From Mageeibacillus sp. UBA5734 (GTDB taxonomy: Bacteria > Bacillota > Clostridia > Saccharofermentanales > UBA5734), in the NCBI GenBank assembly GCA_002419365.1, contig DIGA01000073.1, forward strand, positions 11,721 through 30,860: 19,140 bases of DNA, in the 5' to 3' direction. Of the stretch, positions 7,180-13,951 are shown one piece after another (position 1 is the first letter of the stretch; every line of letters starts with the position of its first letter). The notes below the pieces were generated by a model that worked only from the letters and a program-made list of their open reading frames with translations, was not told the origin of the DNA and ran no database searches. Both the position numbers and the translations under genes were made by a program.

Positions 7180-8706
7180 TTAGTTGCGATGGCCGCCGGT
7201 GGAGTAGAACATGACCTTTTCGCGGGTCGCTTGTTCGCGGGGGATGATGGTGGCGATTTCGCCGCCGTAGAGGACGAGGATGCGGTCGCACAGGCCGACG
7301 ATTTCGTCGATGTCGGAGGAGACAAGGATAATGGAGACGTCGCGGCGCAGCATTTCATTGAGGATGTTGTAGAGGTCCACTTTCGAAGCGACGTCAATGC
7401 CACGAGTGGGTTCGTCGAGGATCAGGATGTCGGAGCGGGAGTAGATCCACTTGGCCAGGAGGACTTTTTGCTGGTTGCCGCCGGACAACTCGGCGATGCG
7501 GCTGAAGATCGAACGGGTGTGGATCAGGAGTTTCTGGACAAATTTCTGCGCCGTCAGGCTCTCCTTGGCGCGGTTGATCACGGGTGTCGCCTCGGCCAGG
7601 GCGAAATCGGGCGAGGTGATGTTGAAGGGGATCGAGGCACGCGGGAAAAGGCCTTCCAGGTAGCGGTCCTCGCTGACATAACCGATGCCATGGTTGATCG
7701 CGTCGGCCGGGGAACGGAACTGGACCGGCCTGCCGTTCAGGAACAGTTTCATGCTGTCTGGCCGCATGGCACCGTAAATGCATTTGGCGATCATGGTCCG
7801 GCCGGATCCGACCAGGCCGGTGATGCCGAGGATTTCGCGCTGGTGCAAGCTGAACTGGATGTTGTTCAGGACACTTTGGAAAGAGAGGTTTTCAACCCGA
7901 AGCACTTCTTCGCCTGGGGCGATCTTGAGTTTTGGATAGCGCTCGCGAAAGGACAGTCCGCTCATTTCGTGGACGATCTGTGTCGCATCAAGATCATGGA
8001 CATTACCGGAGTACGTCACTTTGCCATCGCGCAGGATGGTGAGCTCATCGCCGATCTGGCGCAGTTCGTTCATCCGGTGTGTGACATACAGCACGGCCGC
8101 ACCGCTTTGCTGGAATTCACGGATCATGCCAAACAGGATCGCAACCTCGCGGTCGGTCAGGGCCGCCGTCGGCTCGTCAAAAATGATGACCTTGGCTCCG
8201 GCAACATAGGCCTTGGCAATCTCGACCAGATGGCACTCAGCTACGTTGAGCTGGCCGACACGTTTGTGTGAAGGAATGGCAAACCCGAGCTGCGCCAGCA
8301 GCTGGTCTGCATCGGCATAGAGCCTGGCCCAGTCGATTGGCCGAAGACCGCCGGCTTGCCTGGGCAGACGATCGACATAGATGTTTTCGGCGACGGTCAG
8401 GTTGTGGAAGAGGTTTGCGTTCTGGTAAGCCGTGGCTATGCCGAGCGCTTTGGCATCGGCCGGGGTATTGAACTGGACGAGTTGGCCTTCGAACAAGATC
8501 TGGCCACCGCAGGCCTTGAGGTTGCCGGCGATTGCGTGGATCAGGGAGGATTTCCCCGAGCCGTTTTCACCCATCAGGATGTGGACATGCCCTGGGATCA
8601 AGGACAGGCAGATGTTGTCGAGGCGGAAAGTATCCGAAACCTCGACACAGAGGTTTTTCAGCTCCAGCCGCACGGGCGTTGGCAGGATTGGTTGCATCCT
8701 GTTCAT
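7180..8706 (-). CDS. CUT2-family sugar ABC transporter ATPase (RbsA/MglA-like), without partner genes
   Basis: A 508-residue protein with two nucleotide-binding domains, as in RbsA, MglA and XylG. Domain 1 has Walker A GENGSGKSS (46-54), Walker B VIIFDEPTAAL (173-183) and a degenerate signature. Domain 2 has a modified Walker A GLVGSGRT (297-304), the YVSEDR block, signature LSGGNQQ (407-413) and LDEPTRGID (430-438). This mix of an intact first site and an altered second site is normal for the subfamily. The start overlaps the DeoR-type gene's stop as ATGA (8703-8706), so translation is coupled; AGGTGA lies 9 bases upstream. No permease or binding protein follows. It may energise a permease encoded elsewhere, or be left over from a lost operon. 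Import of a sugar or polyol is the safe call. Confidence 0.9.
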   Translation of the reverse strand: MNRMQPILPTPVRLELKNLCVEVSDTFRLDNICLSLIPGHVHILMGENGSGKSSLIHAIAGNLKACGGQILFEGQLVQFNTPADAKALGIATAYQNANLFHNLTVAENIYVDRLPRQAGGLRPIDWARLYADADQLLAQLGFAIPSHKRVGQLNVAECHLVEIAKAYVAGAKVIIFDEPTAALTDREVAILFGMIREFQQSGAAVLYVTHRMNELRQIGDELTILRDGKVTYSGNVHDLDATQIVHEMSGLSFRERYPKLKIAPGEEVLRVENLSFQSVLNNIQFSLHQREILGITGLVGSGRTMIAKCIYGAMRPDSMKLFLNGRPVQFRSPADAINHGIGYVSEDRYLEGLFPRASIPFNITSPDFALAEATPVINRAKESLTAQKFVQKLLIHTRSIFSRIAELSGGNQQKVLLAKWIYSRSDILILDEPTRGIDVASKVDLYNILNEMLRRDVSIILVSSDIDEIVGLCDRILVLYGGEIATIIPREQATREKVMFYSTGGHRN

Positions 8707-9512
8707 CGCCGCAAATCACCTGTTCGTCCTGTCTGGTTGTAGGCGGTGAAAGAGGCATAAAGGGTGATGTTGCTCTCGAATAGCTGGCGCTTGTACTCGT
8801 CCGGAACAGCCGGGTGAGTCACCACGGCTGTCGCGCTGGAAAGTGGCCCGACTTGCGAGAACGAGATCTGGTTGAAGGTTGAGGGTGTGCCGACAAAAAT
8901 CCGTTCTTGTGACATCTGCATCATGGCCTGGAACACTTCCAGCTGGATAGGGTATTTGATCGTAAAGCCGCGCTGCAGATGGATACCGTCGACTTCGATG
9001 AAGGCTTTTGCCACATAGTATTGGTTCAGGCCGTGAATGGTCAGAGGTCCGTTGAGCGACAGGGTCAGTGAATCGAGGTCACCACCCGGCACGATCACCC
9101 GCGCGGAAGGGTGCGAGGCCAGCTCGCTGGCGATCGCCAGGTCGTTGGTCAGGACGACCAGGTTCTTTTTGCGTTGCAAGCGGCGGGCGATGGCCAGGTT
9201 GGTTTTGCCCGGTGACAGGAGCAAGGTGTCGCCGTCATTGATCAGGTAGATCGCGATCTCGCTGATCTCGTTGCGCTGCTCGCGTTCGGCATCCCCTTCG
9301 CTGCCAGAGGGCAAGGCGTCGAGATTGTCTTCGCCGCTGAGGATCGCGCCGCCGTGGGTGCGGATCAGGAAGCCTTCTTCATCGAGAGCTTCCAGGTCGC
9401 GCCGGATTGTGACCTCGGATACACCGAGCATCCGGCTGATTTCCGCCACGCTGGCCTTCTTCTTTTCCAGAACATAGCTGCGGATGATTCTCAGGCGTTC
9501 AGCAGCAAACAT
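8703..9512 (-). CDS. DeoR-family transcriptional regulator
   Basis: 269 residues from ATG 9512, chosen because GGAGCC precedes it and the family N-terminus (MFAAERLRIIRSYV) starts there; the 29 codons upstream would run into the promoter. The N-terminal winged helix-turn-helix reads ASVAEISRMLGVSEVTIRRDL (20-40) followed by RTHGGA. The C-terminal DeoR sensor domain resembles the sugar-phosphate isomerase fold, with LLLSPGKTNLAIARRL in place of the usual phosphate-binding loop and LTNDLAIASEL, then EVDGIHLQRGFTI. These regulators normally repress sugar or polyol genes and release DNA on binding a sugar phosphate. The gene is translationally coupled to the ABC ATPase and diverges from the chvE operon, so it may control either. 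EryD-type control of the polyol genes at the left is possible but only inference. Confidence 0.9.
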   Translation of the reverse strand: MFAAERLRIIRSYVLEKKKASVAEISRMLGVSEVTIRRDLEALDEEGFLIRTHGGAILSGEDNLDALPSGSEGDAEREQRNEISEIAIYLINDGDTLLLSPGKTNLAIARRLQRKKNLVVLTNDLAIASELASHPSARVIVPGGDLDSLTLSLNGPLTIHGLNQYYVAKAFIEVDGIHLQRGFTIKYPIQLEVFQAMMQMSQERIFVGTPSTFNQISFSQVGPLSSATAVVTHPAVPDEYKRQLFESNITLYASFTAYNQTGRTGDLRR

Positions 9513-9551
9513 GTAGGCTCCAGTCTTTAGAGGTTTGGGGGGTTGTTCTCT

Positions 9552-9579
9552 ATTATAACGACTTCCATTTGGCAAGCAA
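9552..9579 (-). promoter_or_regulatory. Promoter of the deoR-type gene
   Basis: On the minus strand a perfect TATAAT (9557-9552) lies 16 bases after TTGCTT (9579-9574), about 40 bases before the regulator's start codon. This is the best -10 box in the window. Confidence 0.6.
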
Positions 9580-9625
9580 TCACAATGAAGCGAATGCAAA
9601 CGAAGATGATTCGCACTTAGATATT

Positions 9626-9637
9626 GTGCATATGCAC
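9626..9637. promoter_or_regulatory. 12-bp perfect palindrome, candidate operator
   Basis: GTGCATATGCAC is a perfect palindrome without spacer, midway between the two divergent promoters. A related TATGCA / TGCATA inverted repeat occurs at 13767-13784 after mmsB. It may bind the DeoR-type protein or another regulator. Confidence 0.4.
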
Positions 9638-9674
9638 TAAAAATGGACGTTTATATTTGTATATATTTAAGATA

Positions 9675-9708
9675 TTGCTAGTTGTACTGACATGTTGTAT
9701 AGTCAAAT
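9675..9708 (+). promoter_or_regulatory. chvE-mmsAB promoter with AraR-like operator over the -10
   Basis: TTGCTA (9675-9680), 17 bases, then TATAGT (9698-9703) make a good sigma-A-type promoter about 105 bases before chvE. The -10 is exactly the 6-base centre of TTG-N6-CAA (9695-9706), the same layout as the stronger repeat before araA (15070-15091). A repressor bound here would block RNA polymerase directly. Confidence 0.5.
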
Positions 9709-9714
9709 TACACC

Positions 9715-9734
9715 AAACGAAAGTAAACGAAAGT
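9715..9734 (+). repeat. Tandem 10-bp direct repeat AAACGAAAGT x2
   Basis: Two exact, adjacent copies at 9715-9724 and 9725-9734, followed by a partial third (CGAAAT). The one-helical-turn period suggests a regulator binding same-face half-sites, or an A-rich leader element. It lies just after the predicted transcription start of chvE. Confidence 0.45.
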
Positions 9735-9807
9735 CGAAATCAAAAGTTTGCGATCGGAAAGTGCCAAATGGTTCCAAGCCAGATTTGGAAATTTCAAGGA
9801 GGAAAAC

Positions 9808-10956
9808 ATGAAAAGGTCCAACAAGCTCATCGCCCTGTTCCTGGTCCTCGCACTCAGTGTTGCCGTGATCGCTGCCGGCTGTGGCGCCACTGCCACGACC
9901 GCCGCTCCTGCAACCACCACCGCTGCCGCTGGTGCTGAGACCACTGCCGCTGCTGCTTCCGGTGAAACCCTCAAAGTCGGCATCGCCATGCCAACCAAAT
10001 CCTCCGCCCGCTGGATCGCTGACGGCGACAACATGGTCAAGGTTTTCCAGGAACTCGGATATGAAACCGACCTGCAGTACGCTGAAGACGTGGTTGAAAA
10101 CCAGGTGTCCCAGCTTGAGAACATGATCACCACCGGTGCTGACGCCCTCGTGATCGCCGCCATCGACGGTGAAGCGCTCGGCCAGGTCCTGACCAAGGCT
10201 AACGAAGCCGGTATCCCGGTCGTCGCCTATGACCGCCTGATCCGCGGCAGTGAATTCGTCAGCTACTATGCCACCTTTGACAACTTCAAGGTCGGCGTCC
10301 AGCAAGCCACCACACTCGTCAAGGGTTTGAAGCTCGACGCCGGAGAAAAGGGCCCCTTCAACATCGAACTGTTCGCCGGCTCCCCGGACGACAACAATGC
10401 CTATTTCTTCTTTGATGGCGCCATGTCCGTCCTGCAGCCCTACATCGATTCCGGTGTCCTCGTCGTCAAGAGCGGCCAGACCGAATTCGACCAGGTTGCC
10501 ACACTGCGCTGGGACGGCGCAACAGCCCAGGCCCGCATGGACAACATCCTGACCTCCAACTATTCCAAAGACGTTACCGTTGACGCCGTCCTGTCCCCTT
10601 ATGACGGTATCTCGATCGGCATCATCTCTGCCCTGAAGAGTGCCGGCTACTTTGGCTCCGGCAAGCGCCCGCTGGTCTCCGGCCAGGACGCGGAAGCCCC
10701 TTCGGTCAAATCGATCATCGCTAATGAACAGTACTCCACGATTTTCAAAGATACCCGTGAACTGGCCAAGAAGGCCGCTTCCATGGTCGATGCTGTCCTC
10801 AAAGGCACCGAGCCGGAAGTCAACGACACCAAGACCTATGACAACGGCGTGAAAGTGGTTCCTTCCTACCTGCTCGAACCAGTCGCAGTCGACATCACCA
10901 ACTACCAGGCCGCCCTGATTGATTCGGGTTACTACACCGAAGCCGATCTCAAGTAA
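9808..10956 (+). CDS. chvE: Multiple-monosaccharide ABC transporter substrate-binding lipoprotein (ChvE-like)
   Basis: 382 residues from ATG 9808, which follows a strong AAGGAGG (9796-9802). A basic, hydrophobic signal peptide (1-24) ends in a lipobox with Cys25, then an Ala/Thr-rich linker (26-52) leads to the periplasmic-binding-protein type I fold starting at LKVGIAMP. Sugar-binding-type motifs include AAIDGEALGQVL and AYDRLIRGSEFVSYYATFDNFKVG, which closely recall ChvE/XylF proteins. A Cys-anchored lipoprotein suggests a Gram-positive-type cell surface. It delivers a pentose or hexose to MmsA/MmsB, encoded next. L-arabinose is the likely ligand since araR, araA and araD follow, but ChvE proteins bind several aldoses. 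A hairpin after the gene may keep its mRNA level above that of the membrane parts. Confidence 0.92.
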   Translation: MKRSNKLIALFLVLALSVAVIAAGCGATATTAAPATTTAAAGAETTAAAASGETLKVGIAMPTKSSARWIADGDNMVKVFQELGYETDLQYAEDVVENQVSQLENMITTGADALVIAAIDGEALGQVLTKANEAGIPVVAYDRLIRGSEFVSYYATFDNFKVGVQQATTLVKGLKLDAGEKGPFNIELFAGSPDDNNAYFFFDGAMSVLQPYIDSGVLVVKSGQTEFDQVATLRWDGATAQARMDNILTSNYSKDVTVDAVLSPYDGISIGIISALKSAGYFGSGKRPLVSGQDAEAPSVKSIIANEQYSTIFKDTRELAKKAASMVDAVLKGTEPEVNDTKTYDNGVKVVPSYLLEPVAVDITNYQAALIDSGYYTEADLK

Positions 10957-10982
10957 GACAAGCTACCGACTCCTCGTGTGAA

Positions 10983-11008
10983 GTGGCGGCGGGATGACCC
11001 GCCGCCAC
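10983..11008 (+). repeat. Intercistronic 11-bp perfect hairpin between chvE and mmsA
   Basis: GTGGCGGCGGG (10983-10993) and CCCGCCGCCAC (10998-11008) pair perfectly around an ATGA loop. There is no U-run. Its place after the binding-protein gene matches the known pattern in which a stable hairpin protects the upstream mRNA and lowers downstream expression. Confidence 0.7.
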
Positions 11009-11037
11009 CTGTCGGTATGAAAAGGAGTGGTTCCCTG

Positions 11038-12576
11038 ATGGCCAAGACAGTCCTCGAAATGCGCCACATCACCAAGACCTTCCCCGGGGTCAAAGCATTG
11101 AGCGATGTTTCGTTTGAAATCAAAAACGATGAAATCCATGCCCTGGTCGGCGAAAACGGCGCCGGCAAATCGACCCTGATGAAAGTCCTCTCCGGCGTCT
11201 ATCCCCATGGCACCTATGAAGGCCAGATCCTCTACGATGGCGAAGAATGCCAGTTCCGCGATATCAAGCAGAGCGAAGAGAAGGGGATCGTCATCATTCA
11301 CCAGGAACTGGCCCTGGTCCCGTATCTCTCGATCGCCGAGAACATTTTCCTCGGCAATGAAACTGCCCGCGGCGGTGTGATCAACTGGAACACCACGATC
11401 GCCAAAACCCGCCAGCTTCTGCAAACGGTCGGTCTCGATGAAAATCCCAGCACGCTGATCAAAGACATTGGTGTTGGCAAGCAGCAGCTGGTCGAAATCG
11501 CCAAAGCCCTGTCCAAGGACGTCAAAGTCCTGATCCTCGACGAACCGACAGCAGCCCTCAATGAAACAGACAGCGACAACTTGCTGAAATTGCTGCTCGA
11601 ACTGAAAAAGCAGGGGATTTCATCGGTTTTGATCTCGCATAAATTGAACGAAGTCGTCAAGGTCGCCAATGTGATCACGATCATCCGTGATGGTGCGGTC
11701 ATCGAAACCCTCGATGTCCAGAAGGACGACATCAGCGAAGACCGGATCATCCGCGGCATGGTTGGCCGCGACATGACCCACCGTTTCCCGGCCCGCACGC
11801 CCAAGATCGGCGAAGTCATTTTCGAGGTCCAGGACTGGACGGCCTACCATCCCCTGAACGAAGAGCGCAAGATCAGTGACCAGGTTGCGATCAAGGTCCG
11901 CGCCGGCGAAATCGTTGGCATAGCCGGCCTGATGGGCGCCGGCCGCACCGAGCTGGCGATGGGCGTATTCGGCCATTCCTATGGCAAGCGCATCTCGGGC
12001 AAGGTGTTCAAGAATGGCAAGGCGATCGACACGTCGAGTGTCGACAAAGCCATCAAGCACGGCATCGCCTATGTTTCGGAGGACCGCAAGAATTATGGCC
12101 TGGTGTTGGCCAATGACATCAAGTTCAATGTCACCCTGGCCAATCTCGACGATGTCTCCAAAGGCGGCGTGCTCGATGACAACAAGGAAATCAGCGTCGC
12201 CCATGAATATTGCAAACGCTTTGCGATCAAGACACCGGGCATTTTCCAGAAGACGGTCAACCTGTCCGGTGGCAACCAGCAGAAGGTCGTCCTGTCAAAA
12301 TGGATCTTTTCCCAGCCTGATGTCCTGATCCTCGACGAGCCGACCCGGGGCATCGACGTCGGAGCCAAATACGAGATCTATGGTATCATCAATGAGTTGG
12401 CGGCTGCCGGCAAAGCGGTCATTTTCATCTCTTCGGAAATGCCGGAAATCCTCGGCATGTGTGACCGGATCTACGTCATGGACGAGGGCCGCATGTGTGC
12501 CGAACTGAATCGTGAGGAAGCCTCACAGGAAATCATCATGAAAGCTATTTTGAGCAGTCGCGGGAGGGCAAGCTAA
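11038..12576 (+). CDS. mmsA: Multiple-monosaccharide ABC transporter ATPase (MmsA/GguA-like)
   Basis: 512 residues from ATG 11038, with AAAGGAG (11021-11027) ahead; an ATG at 11017 in the same frame lies upstream of that site and is less likely. Two fused ABC domains: domain 1 has Walker A GENGAGKST (38-46), a degenerate signature near IGVGKQQ and Walker B VLILDEPTAAL (164-174). Domain 2 has modified Walker A GLMGAGRTE (297-305), YVSEDRKNYGL, signature LSGGNQQ (409-415) and LDEPTRGID (432-440). The insert LNEERKISDQVAIKVRAGEI before domain 2 is typical of GguA. It powers sugar uptake with ChvE and MmsB. Its TAA overlaps the mmsB ATG by one base. Confidence 0.94.
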   Translation: MAKTVLEMRHITKTFPGVKALSDVSFEIKNDEIHALVGENGAGKSTLMKVLSGVYPHGTYEGQILYDGEECQFRDIKQSEEKGIVIIHQELALVPYLSIAENIFLGNETARGGVINWNTTIAKTRQLLQTVGLDENPSTLIKDIGVGKQQLVEIAKALSKDVKVLILDEPTAALNETDSDNLLKLLLELKKQGISSVLISHKLNEVVKVANVITIIRDGAVIETLDVQKDDISEDRIIRGMVGRDMTHRFPARTPKIGEVIFEVQDWTAYHPLNEERKISDQVAIKVRAGEIVGIAGLMGAGRTELAMGVFGHSYGKRISGKVFKNGKAIDTSSVDKAIKHGIAYVSEDRKNYGLVLANDIKFNVTLANLDDVSKGGVLDDNKEISVAHEYCKRFAIKTPGIFQKTVNLSGGNQQKVVLSKWIFSQPDVLILDEPTRGIDVGAKYEIYGIINELAAAGKAVIFISSEMPEILGMCDRIYVMDEGRMCAELNREEASQEIIMKAILSSRGRAS

Positions 12577-13739
12577 TGGAACAAGTCCAGAAGCTGATCA
12601 AGCAAAACCTGAAACAGTACGCCATGTTCGTGGCCCTGTTCGTTATTATCGTTTTTTTCCAGATCATGACCAAAGGTGTTCTCCTGCAGCCACAGAATGT
12701 CACAAACCTGATCCTGCAGAACTCCTATGTTCTCGTCCTGGCCATGGGCATGATGTTCGTCATCATCACTGGCTACGTTGATCTCTCGGTCGGTTCCGTC
12801 GTCGCCATCATCGGTGCGATCGCCGGCTACATGACAGTCCAGCTGAAAATCAGCGCCGTGCCGACCATCCTGACCGTCCTGGTCGCCGGTGTTCTGATCG
12901 GGATGTTCCATGGATTGTTCATCGCCTATGTCCGCATCCCGCCGTTCATTGTCACCCTGGCCGGCATGCTTTTATTCCGCGGCCTGACCATGGTCATCCT
13001 CAACGGCCGCACCATGGCACCGTTTCCGAAGCTCTATGAAAACATCTCCAATGGCTATATCCCTGACTTTTTTGGTGGCAGTGGTCTTAACATCCTGACC
13101 CTTGTCGTGACGGCTGTGCTGATCCTCCTGGTCGCTTTCGGGATCATCCAGAAACGGGCCCAGCTCAAGAAATACGACATCAAGCAAACGGGCTGGGCCT
13201 TTGACATTGCCAAGATTGTCATTGCTGCGTTGTTGATCGGCTTTGTCGGCTATTCGCTGTCCGCCTACAAAGGTGTGCCCAATGTCCTGATCCTGATTGG
13301 CCTTCTCTTCGTCGTCTACAATTTCATCGCGGAGCGCACGGTCCTCGGCCGCCGTGTCTACGCCATCGGCGGCAATGAAAAGGCTGCCCGCCTGTCCGGT
13401 ATCAAGACCCGCTGGATGATGTTCGTCGTCTTCGTCAACATGGGCTTCATGGCCGCGATCGCTGGCATCGTCTTCTCGGCCCGGCTCAATGCCGCCACCC
13501 CCAAGGCCGGTAACGGTTTCGAGCTCGACGCCATCGCCGCCTGCTTCATCGGCGGCGCCTCCGCCTCCGGCGGCGTCGGCACCGTCATGGGCGCGATCAT
13601 CGGCGCTCTCGTCATGGGCGTCATCAACAACGGCATGTCCATCCTCGGCATTGGTATCGACTGGCAACAAGCCATCAAAGGCCTCGTCCTCCTCGGCGCC
13701 GTCGCCTTCGACGTCCTCACCAAACAACAAAGCGACTAA
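12576..13739 (+). CDS. mmsB: Multiple-monosaccharide ABC transporter permease (MmsB/GguB-like)
   Basis: 387 residues, very hydrophobic, with roughly 9-10 membrane helices. ATG 12576 overlaps the last base of the mmsA stop (TAATG), with GGGAGGG just upstream inside mmsA, so translation is coupled. Family blocks are TGYVDLSVGSVVAIIGAIAG (65-84), the cytoplasmic loop LGRRVYAIGGNEKAARLSGI (257-276) that contacts the ATPase, and ELDAIAACFIGGASASGGVG (316-335). The extra central stretch near QLKKYDIKQTGW (196-207) is a feature of the longer GguB permeases compared with RbsC. It forms the channel of the importer. Confidence 0.93.
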   Translation: MEQVQKLIKQNLKQYAMFVALFVIIVFFQIMTKGVLLQPQNVTNLILQNSYVLVLAMGMMFVIITGYVDLSVGSVVAIIGAIAGYMTVQLKISAVPTILTVLVAGVLIGMFHGLFIAYVRIPPFIVTLAGMLLFRGLTMVILNGRTMAPFPKLYENISNGYIPDFFGGSGLNILTLVVTAVLILLVAFGIIQKRAQLKKYDIKQTGWAFDIAKIVIAALLIGFVGYSLSAYKGVPNVLILIGLLFVVYNFIAERTVLGRRVYAIGGNEKAARLSGIKTRWMMFVVFVNMGFMAAIAGIVFSARLNAATPKAGNGFELDAIAACFIGGASASGGVGTVMGAIIGALVMGVINNGMSILGIGIDWQQAIKGLVLLGAVAFDVLTKQQSD

Positions 13740-13742
13740 AAG

Positions 13743-13753
13743 GGACCCGGTCC
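13743..13753. repeat. Short palindrome GGACC-C-GGTCC after mmsB (GGGAC-N3-GTCC type)
   Basis: It lies 3 bases after the mmsB stop. With the preceding G it reads GGGAC-CCG-GTCC, the same skeleton as the GGGAC-GGC-GTCCC repeats. A one-mismatch relative (GAGAC-CCG-GTCC) is found at 7164-7175, again a few bases beyond a transporter-gene stop. Confidence 0.45.
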
Positions 13754-13766
13754 GATATGCGGCAAA

Positions 13767-13784
13767 TATGCAGTTGTGTGCATA
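13767..13784. promoter_or_regulatory. Inverted repeat TATGCA-N6-TGCATA
   Basis: Perfect 6-base arms at 13767-13772 and 13779-13784. The shared word TGCATA links it to the palindrome at 9626-9637, so both may be sites for one regulator. Confidence 0.3.
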
Positions 13785-13846
13785 AATTTGCTTGGTGTCT
13801 AGTGTCTCGAGCTGCGCTGATGCACATTTCTGAATATTTAGCCGAA

Positions 13847-13881
13847 CTGCCGAATTTGGGACGGCGTCCCAAATTCGGCAG
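13847..13881. repeat. Perfect 16-bp-stem hairpin with GGGACGGCGTCCC core (copy 3)
   Basis: The arms CTGCCGAATTTGGGAC (13847-13862) and GTCCCAAATTCGGCAG (13866-13881) are exact reverse complements around a GGC loop. It is the best preserved member of the palindrome family and ends 8 bases before the araR -10 candidate. No U-run follows on either strand. Confidence 0.75.
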
Positions 13882-13888
13882 AGTTTGC

Positions 13889-13907
13889 TATACTTGTCTC
13901 ATCAAGC
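13889..13907 (+). promoter_or_regulatory. araR promoter -10 and AraR-like operator
   Basis: TATACT (13889-13894) is a good -10, but no convincing -35 lies 17 bases upstream, where the hairpin arm sits. Overlapping it, ACTTG (13892-13896), a 6-base centre ending in CAT, and CAAGC (13903-13907) match 13 of 16 bases of the inverted repeat before araA. This suggests autoregulation. Confidence 0.45.
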
Positions 13908-13951
13908 TGAAGTTATAGGACATTTCTGGATGAGCTGGGGGACAGGACATT

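Larger units (their letters stand above)
9513..9807. other. Divergent regulatory region between the DeoR-type gene and chvE
   Basis: These 295 bp hold no gene. They contain the leftward deoR promoter, the 12-bp palindrome GTGCATATGCAC (9626-9637), the rightward chvE promoter with an AraR-like inverted repeat over its -10, and a tandem 10-bp repeat in the probable chvE leader. Confidence 0.6.
13740..13951 (+). other. Intergenic region between mmsB and araR
   Basis: No gene is visible in these 212 bp. In order it holds the GGACCCGGTCC palindrome, TATGCA-N6-TGCATA (13767-13784), the 35-base perfect hairpin (13847-13881), a TATACT box (13889-13894) and an AraR-like inverted repeat (13892-13907). 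No hairpin with a U-run ends the mmsB transcript. Confidence 0.5.

Noticed and set aside
7123..8271. 382-residue open frame on + strand opposite the ABC ATPase
   Set aside because: It mirrors the ATPase coding frame, has no ribosome binding site and no recognisable motif.
9580..9602. Possible catabolite (cre) site near TGAAGCGAATGCA
   Set aside because: The spacing around the central CG does not fit the cre consensus.
12972..13730. 252-residue acidic frame on - strand opposite mmsB
   Set aside because: Asp/Glu/His-rich translation is the usual complement of a hydrophobic membrane protein.
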